Assembly (NCBI RefSeq): GCF_017306585.1
Contig: NZ_JAFKIC010000118.1
Location: 1 to 64,000, forward strand
DNA length: 64,000 bases
Direction: 5' to 3'
From: Mesorhizobium sp.
GTDB lineage: Bacteria > Pseudomonadota > Alphaproteobacteria > Rhizobiales > Rhizobiaceae
Shown here: one piece after another, positions 19,653-29,403 of the stretch
Position numbering within the stretch: the stretch's first letter is position 1
How the letters are laid out: each line of letters starts with the position of its first letter
Notes under the pieces: model-generated
What the model was told of the DNA's origin: nothing
The model's input: only the letters and a program-made list of their open reading frames with translations
The model's database searches: none
Translations under genes and position numbers: made by a program

Positions 19653-21089
19653 ATGATGCCGCCTGCAAAAAAGGAAGTCCGTCCGTCGAGCCGCGGAGGA
19701 CGCGTCCGCACGCCTGCCTTCGTAAAAAACCAACGTGGTGTCAAAGACTGGAAGGAAGTCAGCGCCTGGCTTGAATGGCGCGGCATCGAGGACATCGAGT
19801 GCATCACGCCCGACCAGGCTGGCGTCGCGCGCGGCAAGATGATGCCGTCGAAGAAGTTCACCTCCAACACCTCGCTGGCCCTGCCCTCGGCCGTCTTCAT
19901 GACGACGATTTCCGGCGGCTATCCCGAGGACGGCAACGGCTTCCACTATCCCGAGGACGATGGCGACCTCAAGCTGATGCCGGATCTTTCGACGCTGACC
20001 GTGGTGCCCTGGGAAGAAGACCCGACGGCCGCCGTGATCTGCGATCTCGTGCACCAGGATGGCCGCTCGGTCGAGTTCACGCCGCGCAATGTGCTGAAGC
20101 GCGTGCTCGCCGCCTACGACAAGCGCGGGCTTAAGCCTGTCGTGGCCCCCGAGATCGAATTCTACCTCGTGCGCAAGAACCCCGATCCGGACTATCCGCT
20201 GACGCCTCCCGTCGGCCGCTCGGGACGCGCCATCGGCGGCGGCGCCGGCTATTCGATCGCCGGCGTCAACGAGTTCGATGAGCTGATCGACGACATCTAT
20301 CATTTCTCCGAACGGCAAGGCCTGGAGATCGACACGCTGATCCACGAGGAAGGCGCCGGCCAGCTAGAGATCAACCTGCGCCACGGCAATCCGATCGAGC
20401 TTGCCGACCAGGTGTTCATGTTCAAGCGCACCATCCGCGAGGCGGCGCTGAAGCACGAGATCTACGCAACCTTCATGGCCAAGCCGATCCAGGGCCAGCC
20501 CGGCTCGGCCATGCATATCCACCAGTCGATCGTCGACAAGAAGACCGGCAAGAACATCTTCTCGGCCGAGGACGGCTCCGAAACCGAGGATTTCTTCCAT
20601 TTCATCGGCGGCATGCAGCAGCATGTGCCGAACGCGCTGGTGATGTTCGCGCCCTACGTCAATTCCTATCGCCGGCTGACGCAGGCGGCTTCCGCTCCGG
20701 TCAACAACAAATGGGGCTACGACAACCGCACCACTGCGTTCCGCGTGCCGCGTTCCGACCCGGCGGCGCGGCGTGTGGAAAACCGTATCCCGTCTTCCGA
20801 CGCCAATCCCTACCTGGCGCTCGCGGCATCGCTCGCCTGCGGACTGATCGGCATGACCAACAAGATCAAGGCCGAGCCGCCGGTGCTGACAACGGCCAAT
20901 GCCGACGAGATCGACTTGCCGCGTGGCCTGCTCGAGGCCGTCGACCTCTTCGAGGGCGACGAGGAACTTGCCGCGATTCTCGGCAAGTCCTTCGCCGCCA
21001 CCTATGCGGCGATCAAGCGGGCGGAATTCGAGACCTTCATGGAAGTGATCAGCCCGTGGGAGCGCGAGTATCTGTTGCTCAATGTCTAA
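19653..21089 (+). CDS. puuA: Glutamine synthetase-family ligase, gamma-glutamylputrescine synthetase-like
   Basis: A 478-residue class of glutamine synthetase with the conserved active-site tracts VAPEIEFYLV, EEGAGQLEINLRHG, GSAMHIHQS and the C-terminal RRVENRIPSSDANPYLA. Sequence style and length match PuuA-like gamma-glutamylpolyamine synthetases rather than GlnA. Such enzymes join glutamate to putrescine as the first step of the Puu pathway. The next gene is a PuuB-like oxidase and a putrescine importer lies 6 kb upstream, which supports the assignment. No adenylylation-type Tyr loop was identified. The spacer to puuB carries a repeat-bracketed pseudogene. Confidence 0.82.
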   Translation: MMPPAKKEVRPSSRGGRVRTPAFVKNQRGVKDWKEVSAWLEWRGIEDIECITPDQAGVARGKMMPSKKFTSNTSLALPSAVFMTTISGGYPEDGNGFHYPEDDGDLKLMPDLSTLTVVPWEEDPTAAVICDLVHQDGRSVEFTPRNVLKRVLAAYDKRGLKPVVAPEIEFYLVRKNPDPDYPLTPPVGRSGRAIGGGAGYSIAGVNEFDELIDDIYHFSERQGLEIDTLIHEEGAGQLEINLRHGNPIELADQVFMFKRTIREAALKHEIYATFMAKPIQGQPGSAMHIHQSIVDKKTGKNIFSAEDGSETEDFFHFIGGMQQHVPNALVMFAPYVNSYRRLTQAASAPVNNKWGYDNRTTAFRVPRSDPAARRVENRIPSSDANPYLALAASLACGLIGMTNKIKAEPPVLTTANADEIDLPRGLLEAVDLFEGDEELAAILGKSFAATYAAIKRAEFETFMEVISPWEREYLLLNV

Positions 21090-21105
21090 GGGAATAGGGG
21101 AGTAA

Positions 21106-21121
21106 GGCAGTAGGGCAGTAG
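21106..21121 (+). repeat. Two tandem GGCAGTAG octamers, left border of inserted cassette
   Basis: Two perfect copies of GGCAGTAG start 17 bases after the puuA stop, preceded by a degenerate GGGAGTAA. They are the reverse complement of the CTACTGCC array at 21502-21533, so the four-helix-bundle gene is bracketed by inverted arrays. Confidence 0.85.
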
Positions 21122-21129
21122 GGGTGAAT

Positions 21130-21495
21130 ATGGCGAAGATCGAATCGTACAGAGATTTGGTCGTCTGGCAGCAGGCCATGGATCTCGCGGTATCAATCTA
21201 CGAAGCGACAAAGACTTGGCCGAGAGAATAACTCTATGGATTGACACCTCAAACGCGCAGGGCAGCCACTTCAGTACCAGCCAATATCGCCGAAGGTTAT
21301 GGGCGAGAAAGCAGAGCCTCCTATCAGCAATTTCTCAGGATTGCGCAGGGATCGCTGAAGGAGTTGGAGACCCACTTGCTGATCGCGCAGCGTGTCGGAA
21401 TTACCTCCAGTGAGGCAACCGGACCATTGATGAGCCGAAGCGAAAGCGTTGGAACGCTCTTGCGGCTACTAATCCGCAAGCTGTCCCCTGAATAG
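21130..21495 (+). pseudogene. Four-helix-bundle (S23/IVP-like) protein gene with internal stop
   Basis: The frame from the ATG at 21130 reads MAKIESYRDLVVWQQAMDLA..., then a TAA at 21229-21231, then continues in the same frame as LYGLTPQTRRAATSVPANIA...EGYGRESRASYQQFLRI. This is the signature of the four-helix-bundle family named after the protein encoded in 23S rRNA intervening sequences and related to Avd of diversity-generating retroelements. The consensus at the break is P-K/R-E-E-x-Y-G-L, so the stop most simply arose from GAA to TAA. No frameshift is seen. The remaining 3' part has no obvious own start. Either the gene is dead or it is read through. The inverted octamers around it suggest it moved here as a unit. 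Confidence 0.85.
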
Positions 21496-21501
21496 CCTTA
21501 C

Positions 21502-21533
21502 CTACTGCCCTACTGCCCTACTGCCCTACTGCC
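21502..21533 (+). repeat. Four tandem CTACTGCC octamers, right border of inserted cassette
   Basis: Four perfect head-to-tail copies of CTACTGCC lie six bases after the four-helix-bundle stop and 11 bases before the puuB start. Together with the GGCAGTAG pair at 21106-21121 they make an inverted bracket about 396 bases apart that could pair in RNA or mark element ends. Confidence 0.9.
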
Positions 21534-21544
21534 CTCGGAGCATC

Positions 21545-22831
21545 ATGCCTTATCAATCCCCAATCTCCCCCGGCCGTTCCTGGTACGAGGACACGGCCGG
21601 TCCTCGGCCCGAATACGCCGCACTTGACGGCGACCGGACCTGCGACGTTGTCATCATCGGCGGCGGCTTTACCGGCTTGTCCGCAGCCGCGCATTTGGCT
21701 GCGACCGGAACCAACGTCGTCCTGCTCGAATCCTACCGCTTCGGCGATGGCGCCTCTGGTCGCAATGGCGGGCAACTCGGCACCGGGCAGCGTGCCTGGG
21801 CCGAAGACCTGGAAGCCGAATACGGCCTGTCGCGCGCCAGGGCGCTTTTTGACATGGCGGAGGAAGCGAAAGCCCATCTGCTCGACTTCGCCACCGTCAA
21901 CCGGATCGACATCGACTATGTACCGGGCCAACTGTCGGTCGCCCACAAGCCTCGCTATGTCGACGACTACAAGGCGCATGCCGAAATCATGGCCAGCCGG
22001 TTCTCCTATCCGCATATTTCCTTCATGGATGCGACGGAGACGGCGGAGCGGCTGGGTTCTACGGCCTATTTCGGCGGGACTCGCGACACGGGCACCGGGC
22101 ACATCCATCCCATGAAGCTGGTGATCGGCACGGCGCGGGTGGCAGCGCAAGCCGGCGCGCACCTGTTCGAGCAGACGTCATCCACGGGCATCGTTTCTGA
22201 CGGCGGCAAGGTGAAGGTTTCCACGCCAAAAGGCACGGTTACGGCGAAGAAGTGCCTGATCGCCGTCAACGCCTATGGCGGAACGCTTGAGCCGGTGAGT
22301 GCAGCGCACATCATGCCGATCGGCTCCTTCATCGGCGCGACGGTGCCACTCGGAACGGATACGAAAGTGCTGCCGGGCGGCGAGTCCGTCGACGACTCCC
22401 GCTTCGTCGTGCGCTATTTCCGCAAGTCGAGGGATGGCCGGCTGCTGTTCGGCGGGCGCGAGGTCTACGGCGTCAACGATCCCAAGGATATCCACATCCA
22501 TATCCGCCGCCAGATCGCCGAGCTCTACCCAGCATTGAAGGATGTCGAGATAACCCACGGCTGGGGCGGCTATGTCGGCATTACAGTGCCGAGAAAGCCC
22601 TTCGTGCGCGAAGTGATGCCGAACGTGATCTCGGCGGGCGGCTACTCCGGCCACGGCGTGATGTTGTCGAACTACTTCGGTAAGCTCTATGCCGAAACCG
22701 TCACCGGCAACCGCGACCGGCTGAAACTGATCGAGGATCTGAAAATCCCGCCCTTCCCCGGCGGCCGGCGATTCCGCACGCCGCTGCTGTTCCTGGCCCT
22801 CAACTGGTTCGCGCTGCGCGACAGGATTTAG
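21545..22831 (+). CDS. puuB: FAD-dependent oxidoreductase, gamma-glutamylputrescine oxidase-like
   Basis: A 428-residue DAO-family flavoprotein with the dinucleotide-binding motif VVIIGGGFTGLSAAAHLA at about residue 34 and the family tracts GASGRNGGQLGTGQR and HGWGGYVGITVPRKPFV. It matches PuuB/OrdL enzymes, which oxidise gamma-glutamylputrescine to the aldehyde with release of ammonia and H2O2. It follows the PuuA-like gene in the same direction, although 455 bases of inserted sequence separate them. The aldehyde dehydrogenase (PuuC) and hydrolase (PuuD) steps are not in the window. Confidence 0.85.
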   Translation: MPYQSPISPGRSWYEDTAGPRPEYAALDGDRTCDVVIIGGGFTGLSAAAHLAATGTNVVLLESYRFGDGASGRNGGQLGTGQRAWAEDLEAEYGLSRARALFDMAEEAKAHLLDFATVNRIDIDYVPGQLSVAHKPRYVDDYKAHAEIMASRFSYPHISFMDATETAERLGSTAYFGGTRDTGTGHIHPMKLVIGTARVAAQAGAHLFEQTSSTGIVSDGGKVKVSTPKGTVTAKKCLIAVNAYGGTLEPVSAAHIMPIGSFIGATVPLGTDTKVLPGGESVDDSRFVVRYFRKSRDGRLLFGGREVYGVNDPKDIHIHIRRQIAELYPALKDVEITHGWGGYVGITVPRKPFVREVMPNVISAGGYSGHGVMLSNYFGKLYAETVTGNRDRLKLIEDLKIPPFPGGRRFRTPLLFLALNWFALRDRI

Positions 22832-23204
22832 GTCGTTCTACCGCAGCCTAGCTCCGGTTTGGGGAACGACAAAAGCCCAGAGCGTTTGGCATGAATTCGT
22901 CCAGGCGCGATGTGCTTCGGCCGGTATCGATACCGTCAGGCGATCACGGCCAGATGTAATATTGTAATATTCATGTAACATTTATTGCCCAGACGATCCG
23001 TTGCGAAAATGCCCGTAAAGGCGCAGAATCCATTATAATGGCGTAGTGATGCCACAATCGCGGGCGAAAGGTCCGCATCTGGGCGATTGTTCGGGGATTT
23101 GTTAGCGGGCCCACCCGCGTTGATTTTCGGGACCGATGCCGATCACATGCCGGACTTCCGGCACCGATCGAAAGAACATCGGCCCGCTTATGGAGGTGGC
23201 TAGA
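22832..23204. other. 373-base intergenic region between puuB and the SH3 gene
   Basis: No gene is supported. It contains a perfect 14-base palindrome CGGTATCGATACCG (22922-22935) and, 20 bases on, an AT-rich stretch with repeated TGTAAT/TGTAAC units (22954-22980). These may be the promoter/operator of the SH3 gene. Just after puuB a seven-base inverted repeat (GTCGTTC/GAACGAC) with a long loop could be a weak terminator. Confidence 0.4.
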
Positions 23205-24074
23205 GTGAGAGAGCCCTTCAGTTTCGGTGCTCCGGAACGTCGGCGCTTTGCCATGCAGTTCGGTTACGACATGCGCCCGTCCTTCTGGCAGGAAGTGCGT
23301 TCGAACTCGCATCTGGTGATTGCCGCCGTCGGTACAGCCGCGTTGCTCGGCGTGGCCGGGGTGGCGCTTTGGCTGGCATTGCCGACCAATGAGCGCCAGG
23401 CCGCCGCCGCCAGCACGGAACAGAGCATTCCAACCATTCCGGTGAAGACGACGAAGATTCCCCCCTCAGGGACGACAACGGTAGCCGCCACGGCGGTATC
23501 GCAGGTTGAGCGCAAGTCCGCCAAGGTCACGCCAACCCTGGCCGTCGCTCAGGTCGCGATCCCGGCGCTCGCCGCCAATGATCCCCGCTGGACCGGATCA
23601 GAGGCAAAACCGGTCCCTGCCTCGGCCTCGCCCGGCCAGGAGACTGCCCAGGCCGAGCAGGCACAGGACAAGCCCGCGGCCGCCGCCGCATTCGCGCAAC
23701 CGGCAGCCGATACCGATGCGACGGACGAACTTGCCAAGGTTGCCGCTCCGGCGGCGGCCCGCACCAACCCCGATGGCGCACAAACCGCTGCCATCCCGGA
23801 TGTGCAGCCGCAAGTGCCGGACCAGCAGCCCGCCGCCGCAGAGGATGATGGCGGCAAGCCCAAGGCCAAATCCCACAAGGTGGCAGCAGCCGGCACAGGG
23901 CGCATCCTCAGGGCTGTGACCATGCGCAGCGGACCGAAGAAGGGGGCGGCGGCGATCGGCACCGTGCCCGCCAGGACCTCGGTGCAGGTCGTGAGCTGCA
24001 AGCAATGGTGCCAGATCGTCTACAACGGCAAGACCGGCTGGATTTACAAGAGCTATATCAAGCCCGGCGCGTAA
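23205..24074 (+). CDS. Membrane-anchored SH3 domain protein
   Basis: A protein of 289 residues from the GTG at 23205, which has GGAGGT eight bases upstream. A membrane segment lies at about residues 36-57 (LVIAAVGTAALLGVAGVALWL). It is followed by a long Ala/Pro/Gln/Thr-rich linker and a C-terminal bacterial SH3 domain (about the last 60 residues: ILRAVTMRSGPKKGAAAIG ... WCQIVYNGKTGWIYKSYI). The topology suggests the SH3b domain is periplasmic, where such domains often bind peptidoglycan. No specific role can be assigned. An earlier ATG at 23190 is possible. Confidence 0.75.
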   Translation: MREPFSFGAPERRRFAMQFGYDMRPSFWQEVRSNSHLVIAAVGTAALLGVAGVALWLALPTNERQAAAASTEQSIPTIPVKTTKIPPSGTTTVAATAVSQVERKSAKVTPTLAVAQVAIPALAANDPRWTGSEAKPVPASASPGQETAQAEQAQDKPAAAAAFAQPAADTDATDELAKVAAPAAARTNPDGAQTAAIPDVQPQVPDQQPAAAEDDGGKPKAKSHKVAAAGTGRILRAVTMRSGPKKGAAAIGTVPARTSVQVVSCKQWCQIVYNGKTGWIYKSYIKPGA

Positions 24075-24080
24075 CTTTCG

Positions 24081-24186
24081 CTAGAGCGGTTCAGCGTTTG
24101 ATGGAATCTCCGAACCGCTCTAACTCTTTGTTTCTACGCAATTCCTGACGGAAAACCGTTACACACTTTTCCTGGAATTGCTCTAG
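24081..24186. repeat. Mesorhizobium-type ~106-bp intergenic palindromic element
   Basis: Terminal inverted repeats CTAGAGC/GCTCTAG bound two internal stems: AGAGCGGTTC with GAACCGCTCT, and GCAATTCC with GGAATTGC. The layout and wording match a repeated element I recall from many Mesorhizobium intergenic regions (RIME-like). It lies between the SH3 gene and the convergent SDR gene. Copy number cannot be judged from this window. Confidence 0.7.
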
Positions 24187-24210
24187 GTAAAACCTCCAAT
24201 GTCGGGCGCT

Positions 24211-24957
24211 TCAGATGCAACGTCCGCCATCGACCTCCAGCGCCACGCCGGTGATGAAAGCAGCCTCATCCGAGGCCAGCCAAAGCGCCGCGTTGGCGAT
24301 ATCAAGCGGCGCCGACAGGCGGCCGAGCGGAATGGAGGCGCGGAATTGGTCCCGGATTTCGGGCGTGTCGGCGCCCATGAATTTTTCCAGCATGCCGGTC
24401 TCGCCGGCTACAGGGCAAAGGCAGTTGACGCGGATGTTCTTCGGCGCCAGTTCCACCGCCATCGACTTGGTGGCGGTGATCGCCCAGCCCTTCGAGGCGT
24501 TGTACCAGGTCAGACCGGGCCGAGGCCTGATGCCGGCGGTCGATGCCGTGGTCAGGATGACGCCGCCGCCCTGCCGGTCCATGATCGGCACGACGGCAAG
24601 GGCGGCGTGATAGATCGCCTTCATGTTGACGGCCGTGATCAGGTCGAAGGTTTCCTCGTCGACCTTGAGCATGTCGCCGTTGCGATGGGTGAAGCCGGCA
24701 TTGTTGACCATGATGTCGATGCGGCCGAAGGCGCTCTTGGCCGCATAGATCATCTCGTCGAATTCGGAACGCAGCGAAACGTCGGTCTGGGTCCAGATCG
24801 CCGCATCGCCGATTTCCTCGGCAACGCGCTCGGCGCCCTTAGCGTTGAGATCGGCGACGACCACCCGCGCGCCCTCTTCGGCGAAGCGCCTGGCCATGCC
24901 TTCGCCAAAGCCGGATGCCGCACCTGTGATGACGGCGACCTTGTTTTCCAGACGCAT
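24211..24957 (-). CDS. SDR-family oxidoreductase (3-ketoacyl-ACP reductase-like)
   Basis: A 248-residue classical short-chain dehydrogenase. The cofactor motif TGAASGFGEG lies near the N-terminus. The NNAG motif, the catalytic Ser (TTAST) and YNASKG with Tyr and Lys all follow. VADLN at the end of strand two (an Asp) suggests NAD(H) preference. The C-terminal GVALEVDGGRCI is typical of FabG-like enzymes. The start at 24957 follows GAGGAG. It is divergent from zwf. The substrate is unknown. Confidence 0.85.
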   Translation of the reverse strand: MRLENKVAVITGAASGFGEGMARRFAEEGARVVVADLNAKGAERVAEEIGDAAIWTQTDVSLRSEFDEMIYAAKSAFGRIDIMVNNAGFTHRNGDMLKVDEETFDLITAVNMKAIYHAALAVVPIMDRQGGGVILTTASTAGIRPRPGLTWYNASKGWAITATKSMAVELAPKNIRVNCLCPVAGETGMLEKFMGADTPEIRDQFRASIPLGRLSAPLDIANAALWLASDEAAFITGVALEVDGGRCI

Positions 24958-25270
24958 GCTTTCCCGCTCCTCGAATTCGTCCACGGCCGCACGAATGGAT
25001 CGTCAACCGCCTTTTGACATGCCATGACGGATGGCATGCCGATTTTCTCCCTTAGCTTTCGTCACATTCGCGTTCTATGCTGCGGCTGCGAGAGCTTCCG
25101 GGGTCTTCTGTCACCGACAAGCCTCCGGATAGCGACAGTGTCAAGCGCGCGCGTGGACCCAAGCTTTGACCAGAGATTGGTCCTCGATGTGACACCATGG
25201 CACTGGAAAATTTAAATCGATTAGAATATATCAGCCGCGTACTCGCGACCGGCGTCAGAGCGGACAGACC
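24958..25270. other. 313-base divergent intergenic region between SDR and zwf
   Basis: A short open frame here has no family resemblance and I reject it. The last 70 bases contain a strongly AT-rich patch (about 25207-25233, including AAATTTAAATCGATTAGAAT) just upstream of zwf that likely holds its promoter. The zwf ribosome-binding site is weak (GGACAGACC). Confidence 0.4.
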
Positions 25271-26740
25271 ATGACCAGCCAGATCATCCCCGTCGATCCT
25301 TTCGACTTCATCATTTTCGGCGGCACCGGCGACCTGTCGGAGCGCAAGCTCCTGCCGTCGCTCTATTATCGCCAGCGCGACCATCAATTCTCCGAACCGA
25401 CGCGCATCATCGGCACGTCGCGCTCGAAGATGAGCGACGAGGAATTCCAGGCCTTCGCCAAGCAGGCCATCTCGGACCACGTCAAGCCGGCCGATATCGA
25501 CGCCAAGGAATTGAAGACATTCCTCGCCCGGCTTTCCTATGTCTCCGCCGACGCGACCAGCGGGGCCGGATTCGACAAGCTCAAGAAGGCGATCGGCGAG
25601 AGCGCCAACATCCGCGCCTTCTACCTCGCCGTGGCGCCGGCTTTGTTCGGCGATATCTCGCACAAGCTCAAAGAGCACAATCTGATCACGCCGAATTCGC
25701 GCATCGTGCTGGAGAAGCCGATCGGCCGCGACCTTGCCTCGGCGCAGGCGCTCAACGACCTGGTCGGCGACGACTTCCACGAAAGCCAGATCTTCCGCAT
25801 CGACCATTATCTGGGCAAGGAGACGGTGCAGAACCTGATGGCGCTGCGCTTTGCCAATGCGCTCTACGAGCCGCTGTGGAATTCCGCCCATATCGACCAT
25901 GTGCAGATCACGGTCGCCGAGACCGTTGGGCTGGAAGACCGCGTCACCTATTACGACAAGGCCGGCGCGCTGCGCGACATGGTGCAGAACCACATGCTGC
26001 AGTTGCTCTGCCTCGTCGCCATGGAGGCGCCGTCGTCGATGGACGCCGACGCCGTGCGGGACGAAAAGCTGAAGGTGCTGCGGGCGCTGAAGCGCATCAA
26101 CGGCAATGAGGCCCCCAAGCACACGGTGCGCGGCCAATATCGTGCCGGCGCGTCGGCCGGCGGGCCGGTGAAGGGCTATGTCGAGGAGCTCGGCAAGGAC
26201 AGCAACACCGAGACCTTCATCGCCATCAAGGCCGAGATCGGCACCTGGCGCTGGGCCGGTGTCCCTTTCTACCTCAGGACCGGCAAGCGGCTCGCGACCC
26301 GGGTTTCGGAAATCGTCATCGAGTTCAAGCCGATCCCGCATTCGATCTTCGGTGACAGCGCCGGACCGATCTTCGCCAACCAGTTGGTCATCCGGCTGCA
26401 GCCCGACGAAGGCGTCAAGCAGTTCATCATGATCAAGGATCCCGGCCCCGGCGGCATGCGGCTGCGCCAGATCTCGCTCGACATGAGCTTCGCGCAGTCC
26501 TTCGACGGCCGTGCGCCGGACGCCTATGAGCGACTGATCATGGACGTCATCCGCGGCAACCAGACGCTGTTCATGCGCCGCGACGAAGTCGAGGCGGCAT
26601 GGAAGTGGATCGACCCGATCCAGAACGCCTGGGAGGCCGCCAAGCAGGAGGCGCAAGGCTATACCGCAGGCACCTGGGGGCCTTCGGCCTCGATAGCTCT
26701 GATCGAACGCGACGGACGGACATGGCACGAGAGCAATTGA
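25271..26740 (+). CDS. zwf: Glucose-6-phosphate 1-dehydrogenase
   Basis: A 489-residue enzyme oxidising glucose-6-phosphate to 6-phosphogluconolactone with NAD(P)+. It carries the cofactor motif GGTGDLSERKLLPSLY and the active-site signature RIDHYLGKETVQN. It is the first gene of the Entner-Doudoroff operon zwf-pgl-edd, the main hexose route in rhizobia. It overlaps pgl by 19 bases. Confidence 0.97.
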   Translation: MTSQIIPVDPFDFIIFGGTGDLSERKLLPSLYYRQRDHQFSEPTRIIGTSRSKMSDEEFQAFAKQAISDHVKPADIDAKELKTFLARLSYVSADATSGAGFDKLKKAIGESANIRAFYLAVAPALFGDISHKLKEHNLITPNSRIVLEKPIGRDLASAQALNDLVGDDFHESQIFRIDHYLGKETVQNLMALRFANALYEPLWNSAHIDHVQITVAETVGLEDRVTYYDKAGALRDMVQNHMLQLLCLVAMEAPSSMDADAVRDEKLKVLRALKRINGNEAPKHTVRGQYRAGASAGGPVKGYVEELGKDSNTETFIAIKAEIGTWRWAGVPFYLRTGKRLATRVSEIVIEFKPIPHSIFGDSAGPIFANQLVIRLQPDEGVKQFIMIKDPGPGGMRLRQISLDMSFAQSFDGRAPDAYERLIMDVIRGNQTLFMRRDEVEAAWKWIDPIQNAWEAAKQEAQGYTAGTWGPSASIALIERDGRTWHESN

Positions 26741-27441
26741 ACAGCGCCAGCTACGACTGGAACGCCTTTGTCGACCGCCCCGCCCTGGCGGCGGCGCTGG
26801 CCGGCCGCGTCGCCGAGCGCCTGACCAAGGCGATCGCCGAGCGCGGCACGGCATTGCTGGCCGTCTCCGGCGGCACCACGCCGGCCAAGTTCTTCGCCGC
26901 ACTCTCCGCGCTCCCCATCGCCTGGGACAAGGTGATCGTAACGCTGGTCGACGAACGTTTCGTGCCGGCCTCCTCATCCCGCTCCAATGCCGGGCTGGTG
27001 GCGGCCAATCTGTTGCAGAACGCGGCCAAGGCGGCGCGCTTCGTGCCGCTCTACCATGAGACTGCCGGCGGGATCGAGGATGCGGCGGCATCCGACGACG
27101 CGGCGCTGCGATCGCTGCCCTGGCCGCTCGACGTCGTGGTCCTCGGCATGGGACCGGACGGCCACACCGCCTCCTTCTTTCCCGACGCCGACGACCTGCC
27201 AAAGCTGCTCGACCCGGCCTCGGACAGGATCATCCTGCCGGTTCACGCGGCAAGCGCCGGCGAACCGCGGCTGACCCTGTCGCTGGCGCGCATCATCGAT
27301 GCCGGCTTCATCGCGCTGCACATAGAAGGCGAGGACAAGCGGACGGCCTTTGACGGCGCGGTGGCGCCCGGGCCGCGAAAGCCGATCCGCGCCGTGCTCG
27401 ACGCCGCACCCAGGCCAGTAGAGGTTTTCTGGGCGCCCTGA
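26722..27441 (+). CDS. pgl: 6-phosphogluconolactonase
   Basis: A 239-residue member of the glucosamine-6-phosphate isomerase/6PGL fold (DevB type) that hydrolyses 6-phosphogluconolactone. Family motifs seen are [31 protein letters not shown] and [13 protein letters not shown]. The start at 26722 lies within the end of zwf and gives the normal length. The overlap indicates coupled translation with zwf. Confidence 0.95.
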   Translation: MAREQLNSASYDWNAFVDRPALAAALAGRVAERLTKAIAERGTALLAVSGGTTPAKFFAALSALPIAWDKVIVTLVDERFVPASSSRSNAGLVAANLLQNAAKAARFVPLYHETAGGIEDAAASDDAALRSLPWPLDVVVLGMGPDGHTASFFPDADDLPKLLDPASDRIILPVHAASAGEPRLTLSLARIIDAGFIALHIEGEDKRTAFDGAVAPGPRKPIRAVLDAAPRPVEVFWAP

Positions 27442-27514
27442 TTTCAAGTTTACAGTGGTCCCGGCAAACGGCGGGAGGATGTTTCCGGGACCTCGCCTGA
27501 AAGGACCTGATGCC

Positions 27515-29338
<1,824 letters not shown>

Positions 29339-29357
29339 GCTTTCCGATCTCCAAATG

Positions 29358-29384
29358 AAAAGGGCGGCTTATGCCGCCCTTTTT
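29358..29384. terminator. Bidirectional intrinsic terminator after edd
   Basis: AAAAGGGCGGC and GCCGCCCTTTT form a perfect 11-base-pair stem with a TTAT loop, giving a T run on both strands. It serves the rightward edd operon and the leftward von Willebrand gene, whose stop is 20 bases away. Confidence 0.92.
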
Positions 29385-29403
29385 TCGTTTTTCCTGCCGG
29401 TTG

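Noticed and set aside
21502-21533. Tandem CTACTGCC repeats as a CRISPR-like array
   Set aside because: The units are directly adjacent octamers with no spacers and no cas genes nearby.
25052-27202. 716-codon open frame on the minus strand across zwf and pgl
   Set aside because: It lies antisense to two genes with clear enzyme motifs and gives Arg-rich, low-complexity protein with no family features. Long antisense frames are common in high-GC DNA.
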